Source: CAZPBO01 sp964584815
Lineage (GTDB): Bacteria; Planctomycetota; SKW154
Reading direction: 5' to 3'
Assembly: GCA_964584815.1 (NCBI GenBank)
Contig: CAZPBO010000027.1
Span: forward strand, 1-27,405
Length of the DNA stretch: 27,405 nt
Made by a program: the position numbers and the translations under genes. The notes beneath the pieces were generated by a model. It made no database searches. It saw only the letters and a program-made list of their open reading frames with translations, and was not told where the DNA came from. This document shows positions 15,123 through 21,241 of this stretch, piece after piece; position 1 is the first letter of the stretch, and each line of letters starts with the position of its first letter.

Positions 15123-16136
15123 TTAACAGCCCACAACATATAACAGAAAATATCCCAACCCCAGTCCCAACGCAAGGTTAATCGCTTTAACGAGCAACGC
15201 CATGCGTAAGGAGTGGGAAAAAAGCGGCAGCATTCCGTGTCCGTCCTGAACAGCAGAAGAGCACGCCAGCACCGAAAATGGCACGGTTTTCGGATAGAGA
15301 GTCACGAAGACGAGGTGAGGACCCGATTCGGGTATGATACCCACAAGCGCTGCCAGCCACATCATTTGTGCGTGGTGGGTTTTTATCCAGTGCTCAAGGG
15401 AAGCGCGCTGTATAAGATGCGCCGCCAGCATCGCACCCACAGTCCACAACGCCACTTTCCAGATATGGTGTCCCAAAATGTGGCGCACTATGTGCTCGCG
15501 GATGTAGTTGCGACTTGCCGACGCAGACGCAAACACCAAAAACAACGATATCCCCAGCATTACTGCAGGGGCTATCAGATGCTCTGCTGCCTGCATAATC
15601 CGCCACACAGAAAATGCCGCCATTGCCAGCCCGACGCCACCCAGCAGGAAACGCTCCCACCCGACATCACGCCTGACCGCGCCGAACGCCACACACTCAC
15701 AAACATCACCCTCCTCACCACCGTGCGGCTGAACACAGCACGCCTTTAACCGCTTCCTCAAAAGCGCGTCCCCTACAAAGCCCGCCGCAATGCCGTAGAC
15801 AAACAGGATACCAAAAAGCAGCAGCGCCTTGTCCGCCCACCGTGCTATCATCACAAACGCCTCATCACCGCTTGTCGCCACCATACACGCCACAACCGCC
15901 CCCACCGAAACCATCCCGTGCATGTATAAGGAAACCACCGCAAATGCCCCCGCACATCCAGGCGTTGCGCCCAGAAACGCCGCCACAACATACTGCCGCA
16001 ACTTGCTCCGTCCCAGCCATCGTGTTATGCGTCCCGTCGTCACGCGGTTCAAATACTCCGTTACTACCATCAAGCCAAACACAATATAGACCACAAACAG
16101 TGACTCAACCAGAACCCCACCTATTCCCTTAGCCAC
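15123..16136 (-). CDS. putative 10-TM heavy-metal exporter family protein
   Basis: A 337-residue polytopic membrane protein with two related halves. The first half has the signature TPGCAGAFAVVSLYMHG followed by VATSGDEAF; the second repeats it loosely as IPESGPHLVFVTLY. This is the layout of the family named putative 10TM heavy-metal exporter (ArsP_2/DUF2899), also labelled putative manganese transporter; function is poorly established. A cytoplasmic loop between the halves contains a CC and a CxC pair (ACCVQPHGG, VCECV). Start is GTG with GAGGG seven bases upstream. Being co-transcribed with nikR suggests nickel as substrate, which is inference. Confidence 0.85.
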   Translation of the reverse strand: MAKGIGGVLVESLFVVYIVFGLMVVTEYLNRVTTGRITRWLGRSKLRQYVVAAFLGATPGCAGAFAVVSLYMHGMVSVGAVVACMVATSGDEAFVMIARWADKALLLFGILFVYGIAAGFVGDALLRKRLKACCVQPHGGEEGDVCECVAFGAVRRDVGWERFLLGGVGLAMAAFSVWRIMQAAEHLIAPAVMLGISLFLVFASASASRNYIREHIVRHILGHHIWKVALWTVGAMLAAHLIQRASLEHWIKTHHAQMMWLAALVGIIPESGPHLVFVTLYPKTVPFSVLACSSAVQDGHGMLPLFSHSLRMALLVKAINLALGLGLGYFLLYVVGC

Positions 16137-16163
16137 CGCAGTTCCCTCAAACAGACTTCAAAC

Positions 16164-16192
16164 ATTTTACAAAGAGCGTGATTTGGTGCGAA
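16164..16192 (-). promoter_or_regulatory. sigma70-type promoter of the exporter-nikR operon
   Basis: Minus-strand TTCGCA (16187-16192) and TAAAAT (16164-16169) are 17 bp apart, giving a leader of about 20 nt. The -35 box lies inside one arm of the inverted repeat at 16184-16207. Confidence 0.55.
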
Positions 16193-16207
16193 CACAAAAT
16201 TGCACCA
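16184..16207. promoter_or_regulatory. inverted repeat, candidate NikR operator
   Basis: TGGTGC-N12-GCACCA is a perfect 6-bp inverted repeat in the divergent intergenic region; the arms extend imperfectly by AA/TT. It covers the -35 of the exporter promoter and ends 3 bp before the -35 of the divergent lipoprotein promoter. The arms differ from the E. coli NikR site (GTATGA-N16-TCATAC), but NikR sites vary between phyla. Assignment rests on position and symmetry. Confidence 0.45.
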
Positions 16208-16210
16208 TCC

Positions 16211-16239
16211 TTGTCAGATAGCGTCTGTGACTGTAAAAT
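16211..16239 (+). promoter_or_regulatory. sigma70-type promoter of the propeller lipoprotein
   Basis: TTGTCA (16211-16216) and TAAAAT (16234-16239) are separated by 17 bp. The start point would be near 16246, about 20 nt before the ATG at 16267, which has GAGG eight bases upstream. Confidence 0.65.
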
Positions 16240-16266
16240 AGCCTCCAGCCTTTTGAGGACAATGTT

Positions 16267-17796
16267 ATGCGGTATGCGGTTCTGGCTGCAGTTGTTGCGT
16301 TTGCGTTTGGTTGCAGTAAGGAGTATCCTGTTCCGCGTGCGAAGGTAACAACACCGCCATCTCCGCAGCAGGATTTGGTCGTTCTGCCGTTTATGCTCTT
16401 CGACCTTGACTCGCTTCCCGCCGACATAGAGGTGGAATACTCAACAGACGGTGTGGTATGGAACGCCGCCACAGCCGCGTCAATATCAGAACCCACAACT
16501 GGGCTGTCCACCGCACCCCGTGGCATCGCGCACTGCTTTGTCTGGGATTCACGCGCCGACATCGGTGAGCAGAATTTTGACACAGTTTACATGCGTGTGC
16601 GCCCCACCACCAAGAAGACAGGTCCGTGGGCAACCACCGAACCATTCCAACTCCAAAACCACCCATTAGGCAACTGGAGCGAGTCGGTTGTGATTGATGA
16701 GGGTGAGCAGCCGGCGCTTTCTGCGGTTGGGTCAAAACTTTTCTGCGCCTTTATCAAAGGCGGCGACATATATCTGACCTGCCTTGACTACACCGCCAAC
16801 CCGCCCGCACATAAAAGCATACATCAGGTTACAAACACAAACGAGACCGAATCGCAACCCGCTGTATTTGCGCACAACGATGGCGGCACCCTCCGCATTC
16901 ATATCGCCTATGCTCTGGATACAGGCACAGACAAACAGATTCACTGGGTGACCCTGACATACGATGATGTGAACGACACCTATGCCTCTGGCACTTCCGC
17001 ACAGGTGGACGCCGACACATCAGACCAGCCTGACAGCCGCCCTGTGCTCGCCTTTGACGGGACAGACCTGCATATTGTTTGGGAGCGCCAAACTGCAAGC
17101 GGCTGGGAAATTCGTCACACAATCGTTATCAAATCGGGTGGCAACTGGCAGGTTGACGCCGGCAACCAGGATGTGCAGGCGGCGGTGTGCAACCTTGAAC
17201 CAAAACCAGAAGCGGCGTGGTTCACAGGCGACAGTCGCTTATGGGTCGCTTATCTTGACGCCGCAAACTCTGCTGACCCCGCCGATATCTATGCCCGCTG
17301 CTACAACGGTTCAAACTGGGAAGACTGGGACACAACCACCCCCACATCGCTGCTTTATGATGCAGAAGACGCCAGCGATATCCACCTCTTTTATGATGCC
17401 CCCAATCTTTATGTGCTTTTTACCGATACGAACACAACAACCGCTGACAACGGACGCGACCTTTTCTGGCTCATCTGTGACGGGACATCAGTGACGGCGC
17501 AACAACTGACTGATAAAGAAGGCGACCAGAACGCAGTTTTCCTAACATCCTATGCGGCAGGTGAGGTCTGGGCACTCTGGTATCAGGAAAATGCTTTCTG
17601 GGCTGGGAGATGGAATGTCGGAAATCCTCCCACACTTCAGGCGACAGAGAGAGTTGATGACGACGGCGGTGGTGCGGCAAAAAGCGGCTTTTGCGCCTGT
17701 TATGTTGAAATTACAGGAAACGATTATATCGTCGCCGCGTGGACAGATGAGAGAAGCGGAACAAAGGAAGTTCGTTTTGCGGTGCGCACTCCCTAA
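16267..17796 (+). CDS. lipoprotein with Ig-like domain and seven propeller-like repeats
   Basis: A 509-residue protein. The signal peptide ends in AFAFGC, giving a probable lipidated C16. Residues about 35-125 look like an Ig/fibronectin-like domain of a type common in Planctomycetota and related bacteria (VEYSTDGVVWNAAT, HCFVWDSRADIG, VYMRVRP, FQLQN). The rest consists of seven related units of 40-55 residues, each with a pattern of a Pro/Ala strand, a short turn, then a strand such as LRIHIAYA, LHIVWE, LWVAYLD, LYVLFTD or VWALWYQ. Seven units suggest a single seven-bladed beta-propeller of the BNR/sialidase type. No catalytic Asp-box set is clear, so a binding role is more likely than an enzyme. 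Monocistronic and divergent from the exporter operon. Confidence 0.82.
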   Translation: MRYAVLAAVVAFAFGCSKEYPVPRAKVTTPPSPQQDLVVLPFMLFDLDSLPADIEVEYSTDGVVWNAATAASISEPTTGLSTAPRGIAHCFVWDSRADIGEQNFDTVYMRVRPTTKKTGPWATTEPFQLQNHPLGNWSESVVIDEGEQPALSAVGSKLFCAFIKGGDIYLTCLDYTANPPAHKSIHQVTNTNETESQPAVFAHNDGGTLRIHIAYALDTGTDKQIHWVTLTYDDVNDTYASGTSAQVDADTSDQPDSRPVLAFDGTDLHIVWERQTASGWEIRHTIVIKSGGNWQVDAGNQDVQAAVCNLEPKPEAAWFTGDSRLWVAYLDAANSADPADIYARCYNGSNWEDWDTTTPTSLLYDAEDASDIHLFYDAPNLYVLFTDTNTTTADNGRDLFWLICDGTSVTAQQLTDKEGDQNAVFLTSYAAGEVWALWYQENAFWAGRWNVGNPPTLQATERVDDDGGGAAKSGFCACYVEITGNDYIVAAWTDERSGTKEVRFAVRTP

Positions 17797-17805
17797 AAAG
17801 CAAAA

Positions 17806-17891
17806 TGCGGAGGGGGGGATTCGAACCCCCACCCCCGTAACCGGGGACCAGGCCCTCAACCTGGCGCGTCTGCCTGTTCCGCCACCTCCGC
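17806..17891 (-). tRNA. tRNA-Leu (anticodon GAG)
   Basis: The minus strand folds as an 86-nt class II tRNA: acceptor GCGGAGG/CCTCCGC with discriminator A, anticodon stem CCAGG/CCTGG around loop TTGAGGG (anticodon GAG at 17855-17857), a long variable arm (CCCCG/CGGGG) and the T-loop GTTCGAATC. It reads CTC/CTT leucine codons. The CCA end is not encoded (TTT follows). Confidence 0.97.
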
Positions 17892-17904
17892 AAATCCGCA
17901 TACA

Positions 17905-17933
17905 TATATAGCCCGTTTATGATACGGTGTCAA
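17905..17933 (-). promoter_or_regulatory. near-consensus promoter of tRNA-Leu
   Basis: Minus-strand TTGACA (17928-17933) and TATATA (17905-17910), followed by TG, with a 17-bp spacer. The start point would be only about 7 nt from the mature tRNA 5' end. Confidence 0.8.
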
Positions 17934-17948
17934 GACGGAAGCATAAAA

Positions 17949-17981
17949 AGACGCACATCCGGTGCTTTCGGATGTGCGTCT
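17949..17981 (-). terminator. rho-independent terminator of the CAP lipoprotein gene
   Basis: A perfect 13-bp stem (AGACGCACATCCG with its complement) and a 7-nt loop, followed on the minus strand by a U-run (TTTTTAT). It lies 25 bp after the stop at 18007 and separates that transcript from the tRNA promoter, which starts 16 bp further on. Confidence 0.88.
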
Positions 17982-18006
17982 GGTTGTGGCGGCTACGCCC
18001 GCGGCG

Positions 18007-18603
18007 TTACGGGATTACAGAAACCCAGAACACATATCTACCGTTGGGACCGACTCCCACGCCGTGTTTCTGGAGCGAGGTGTTGAGAATAGCCTGTCTA
18101 TGAGCGGAACTGTTTGCCCAGTCGGAGAGGGCTCTGGCAGGACCGTTCTGCGCACCGCACTCGTAATAATAGCCGTTCAAATCGGAGAAACCATGTTGGT
18201 AGAGCCACTGTCCGCGTTGAACGGCGATGTTGTAATCGCTCGGGGAGTAGCGGCTACCGTGACCGAAGTAGCCCGCTTGTGCGCAGTCGTAGGCGTGGCT
18301 GCGTGCAGCATCCGCCATATCGTCACTCCAGGCAAGCGCCGAGCGACCGTTCTGCTGCCTATACTGGTTTATCTGGTCGGCAACCATGCGTTCATCCTGT
18401 GTGCCGCCGGGAATCCGCGGCGCCTCAGGACTCGTCGCCAACCCCAACTGTGCGTTTCCGGGCACCGTCCCATTGCTGGAGCCACCTCCGCCGCCCGGCG
18501 GTGGAGTCCACCACGCGCCATCGTTATCTCCGCCTGACGAGCAGCCAAAACCCAACCCCACAATAAGCGCCGCCAAAAAACTAACAACTACCCAACGGGA
18601 CAT
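18007..18603 (-). CDS. CAP-domain (SCP/PR1-like) lipoprotein
   Basis: A 198-residue exported protein. The signal peptide ends GLGFGC with a probable lipidated C21 (the -3 residue is Gly, so the lipobox is imperfect), followed by a Gly/Pro/Ser-rich linker to about residue 65. The C-terminal domain is CAP: the helix MADAARSHAYDCAQAG with H103, FGHG, E148 in YYYECG, and the second signature WANSSAHRQAILN with H168, ending HGVGVGPNGRYVFWVSVI. Bacterial CAP proteins are extracellular or surface proteins whose biochemical role is mostly unknown. I chose the ATG at 18603, with AGGAGG seven bases upstream. It is preceded by a sigma54-type promoter and followed by a strong terminator, so it is a one-gene unit downstream of the activator gene. 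Confidence 0.9.
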   Translation of the reverse strand: MSRWVVVSFLAALIVGLGFGCSSGGDNDGAWWTPPPGGGGGSSNGTVPGNAQLGLATSPEAPRIPGGTQDERMVADQINQYRQQNGRSALAWSDDMADAARSHAYDCAQAGYFGHGSRYSPSDYNIAVQRGQWLYQHGFSDLNGYYYECGAQNGPARALSDWANSSAHRQAILNTSLQKHGVGVGPNGRYVFWVSVIP

Positions 18604-18635
18604 ACCTAACCCTCCTAGTATCGTTACTATTCCGC

Positions 18636-18650
18636 GCAAAAGAGATGCCA
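18636..18650 (-). promoter_or_regulatory. sigma54 (RpoN)-type promoter of the CAP lipoprotein
   Basis: Minus-strand TTGGCA and TTTGC place the invariant GG (18648-18649) and GC (18636-18637) exactly 10 bp apart, as required for -24/-12 promoters (consensus YTGGCACG-N4-TTGCW). The predicted start near 18624 leaves a 20-nt leader with the Shine-Dalgarno. A gene for a sigma54 activator lies directly upstream. I see no better sigma70 match here. Confidence 0.65.
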
Positions 18651-18769
18651 AAGGACTGATGCAACTTCAAAGAAAGCGTAACTCTGTATTGTAAAAGGGA
18701 TTACGGTTGCCGCTCCCCTGCATAATCTCTTGCACAGAAGCAGGGCTTATGTTCTGTTCTCGGACTGTG

Positions 18770-21160
18770 TTAGGAATCTGGACACACAATACCGTAACGC
18801 TTTATTTTCTCATAGAGGGTGGTGCGGGAGATGCCGAGGATACGGGCGGCTTCCTTTTTGTTGTAGTTTGCCTGCGCCAGCGCGTCCTCAATGAGCCGTT
18901 TTTCCATCTCCTGCAGGGTGGTGATGGCTCCTCTGGCGCGCGGAAGCCGTATTTCCTCTTTCAGCATTCGCTTGGTTATAACGGGTTCGCCAAATGCGAT
19001 AAGACGCTGAATTTCGTTTTTGAGTTCGCGCACATTGCCGGGCCAGTGGTATGCGAGCAGCGCTTCTAACGCGTCGGGGGCTATTTTCACATCTCTGCCG
19101 GAGAGGCGGATGAAGTGGGCGATGAGGAGGGGGATATCGTCTTTGCGTTGGCGCAATGGTGGGATTTTTATTGTTACGGCGTTAATGCGGAAGAAGAGGT
19201 CGCGACGGAGCCGTCCTTTTTTGAGCGCTTCTTCAGGGTCAACGCTTGTGGCACATACAAGACGAACATTAACGGGCTCCCAAGTGGTTGCACCGAGGCG
19301 CCGCACACGCCCTTCCTCAAGTGCTCTCAGCAGTTTCGCTTGCATCTCTGGCGCCATCTCGCCGATTTCGTCCAGAAAAAGCGTGCCACCGTTTGCCGCC
19401 TGAAACAACCCTTCTCTGTCGGCGTCGGCACCCGTGAAAGCACCACGGGTGTGCCCGAACAACTCCGCCTCCAGCAGCGCTGATGGTATTGCCGCGCAGT
19501 TCAGCGCCACAAACTTCCCTCTCAAACCGCTTTCTCTGTGTATCAGATTCGCCACTACCTCCTTACCCACCCCAGTCTCGCCCACTATCAGAACAGGCAG
19601 TCCACTTCTTGCCACATCCTTTGCAAGACGCACCACCTCCTCCATCTCTCTGCTGCCCCAGACCACATCACCCGCACGGGGGACGATGGCTTTTTGTATC
19701 GCCTCCTTACTCCTCAACGCTTCTTCCAGAATGGTTAAGACATTCTCAACGCGCTGTGCGTCTCCCTTCAGAAAGAGCGCTTTTGTTGCGCCTTCGGCGA
19801 TGCGCCGTGTCACGGGGTGCGAAAGAAAGCGCATTCTGGGCTCATTAGGGAGAGATGCAGCCACTTTTTTGACGGTCGTCAGGAGGTCGGCGGCGAGTCG
19901 CACAGCATCGTCCCACATTTTGTGCTTGTGAAGCAACTCCAGTGTGCAGCAGCCTATATTCAGATAACGGCTGACGAAGGTTCGGCGCAGCGTCTGCAGC
20001 AAGACGAGCAGGTGGGAAAGGATTTTCTCATCTGGTGGTCTATTTACTGCCGCAGCGGTCTCGGCTTCAGCGAGCGTAATGGCGGTTTTGAGGATTATGT
20101 TGTCGGTGTGTGCGAAGCGTTTTGCCTGTTTGAGCGTTTGGGCGGCTTTGGCAGGGGAGGACAACTTCAGCAGGAGGCGCGCCTCGCGAACAGCCATCAG
20201 CGCCTGTGTGACGGAGGGGGGGAGGTTTCGCAGCATATTTCGGGCGTCGTGAACGAAATGGACGGCGGCGTTAATATCTCCTTCCAACTCCCTTATGCGC
20301 CCTAGGGAGTAGCGGCAGGATGCTTGCAGGTTTTTGTCGGCAAAACGGGCAGCATCAAGCGCCAACTCCTCAAACATCTTTCGCGCTTCATCCAGCATCC
20401 CCACCTTCATCAGCGTGTTGGCGTATCCCCACCGCGCCCCCAGTGCTTTGAAGCGCCCGACGGCGGCGGCGTGTCGCAGCGCCTCTTCCGCAACCGAAAG
20501 CGCCGCTCCGTAATCCCCGCTCTCCTCCAAAAAGTAACTCCTTATCCGCAGCACATCGTGCAGATAAGGCACCTTATCGGAGGTGCGTGTCAGGTTGAGG
20601 CAACGCTGAAGGGCTTCCTCCGCCTGTTCTACTTCGCCGCTGAGGCGCAGATAGACCGCCAGATTGAGGAGCGCCGCCACAAACCCCGCGGTGTTGCCCG
20701 TTGATTCGCACAACTCCGCCGCCCGACGCCAATTCTCCACAGCCTCTCCGTAGCGCCCCGAAATCGTCGCTATGTGCGCAAGGTCAGCCAAATTGCGCGA
20801 CAGAACATCACCGCCCACGCCCCCTTTCTCGCATAACTCAAGCGAGCGGATGTAGTATCTGCGTGCCGCCTCACTCTGTCCCCTCTGCAGGTAGCAGTCG
20901 CCTATGTAGTTGAGGGCTGAAGCCACAAGCGACGCATCGCTGCCAGCGTCCTTCACCACAGCGTCAAACGATTCCAGTGCCTGTTTCCACCTCCCCTCTT
21001 TGAGATAGGACGAACCGAGCAGCAATTTCAGTTGTGTGCGAAGCGATGGAGCAACCTTAAGGCGCATAAAACGCCTAATAACCCTACGCGCCTGTTTGAA
21101 GCGCCCATCCCCAATCAGAGAACTGACCTGTTCAACCACATCCTGCAGATGTTCTTCCAT
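18770..21160 (-). CDS. sigma54-dependent enhancer-binding regulator with TPR sensor
   Basis: A 796-residue activator of RpoN-dependent transcription. Residues about 1-480 are repeated helical hairpins of TPR type (for example the units around SSYLKEGRWKQALESF, GDCYLQRGQSEAARRYY and AVYLRLSGEVEQAEEAL), with no receiver, GAF or PAS domain. The AAA+ domain follows: Walker A GETGVGKE (about 527), GAFTGA (573-578, contacts sigma54), Walker B TLFLDE (593-598), and the arginine-finger segment RRDLFFRI. A Fis-type helix-turn-helix ends the protein (NKKEAARILGISRTTLYEKI). I chose the ATG at 21160, because the promoter places the mRNA start downstream of the earlier TTG at 21199. The nearest likely target is the sigma54-type promoter 120 bp beyond its stop. 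Confidence 0.93.
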   Translation of the reverse strand: MEEHLQDVVEQVSSLIGDGRFKQARRVIRRFMRLKVAPSLRTQLKLLLGSSYLKEGRWKQALESFDAVVKDAGSDASLVASALNYIGDCYLQRGQSEAARRYYIRSLELCEKGGVGGDVLSRNLADLAHIATISGRYGEAVENWRRAAELCESTGNTAGFVAALLNLAVYLRLSGEVEQAEEALQRCLNLTRTSDKVPYLHDVLRIRSYFLEESGDYGAALSVAEEALRHAAAVGRFKALGARWGYANTLMKVGMLDEARKMFEELALDAARFADKNLQASCRYSLGRIRELEGDINAAVHFVHDARNMLRNLPPSVTQALMAVREARLLLKLSSPAKAAQTLKQAKRFAHTDNIILKTAITLAEAETAAAVNRPPDEKILSHLLVLLQTLRRTFVSRYLNIGCCTLELLHKHKMWDDAVRLAADLLTTVKKVAASLPNEPRMRFLSHPVTRRIAEGATKALFLKGDAQRVENVLTILEEALRSKEAIQKAIVPRAGDVVWGSREMEEVVRLAKDVARSGLPVLIVGETGVGKEVVANLIHRESGLRGKFVALNCAAIPSALLEAELFGHTRGAFTGADADREGLFQAANGGTLFLDEIGEMAPEMQAKLLRALEEGRVRRLGATTWEPVNVRLVCATSVDPEEALKKGRLRRDLFFRINAVTIKIPPLRQRKDDIPLLIAHFIRLSGRDVKIAPDALEALLAYHWPGNVRELKNEIQRLIAFGEPVITKRMLKEEIRLPRARGAITTLQEMEKRLIEDALAQANYNKKEAARILGISRTTLYEKIKRYGIVCPDS

Positions 21161-21186
21161 ACCCACCCTACAACCAAACCAATCCA

Positions 21187-21215
21187 ATTTTACAACCAAA
21201 CAGGCGCTGTGTCAG
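21187..21215 (-). promoter_or_regulatory. sigma70-type promoter of the TPR regulator gene
   Basis: Minus-strand CTGACA (21210-21215) and TAAAAT (21187-21192) have a 17-bp spacer in the 81-bp gap after alaS. The leader would be about 20 nt. The regulator is therefore probably made constitutively and activated by signal. Confidence 0.65.
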
Positions 21216-21241
21216 CAGTCAATCCTTTTGCGCAATTTGGC

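Noticed and set aside
17552..17911. 119-residue open frames on both strands across tRNA-Leu
   Set aside because: They run through a confidently folded tRNA and its promoter and are shadows of the lipoprotein 3' end.
18674..18800. GCGTAAC / CCGTAAC / GATTACGG words as repeated activator sites near the sigma54 promoter
   Set aside because: Similar short words recur but spacing and orientation are irregular and matches are imperfect; not enough to call enhancer sites.
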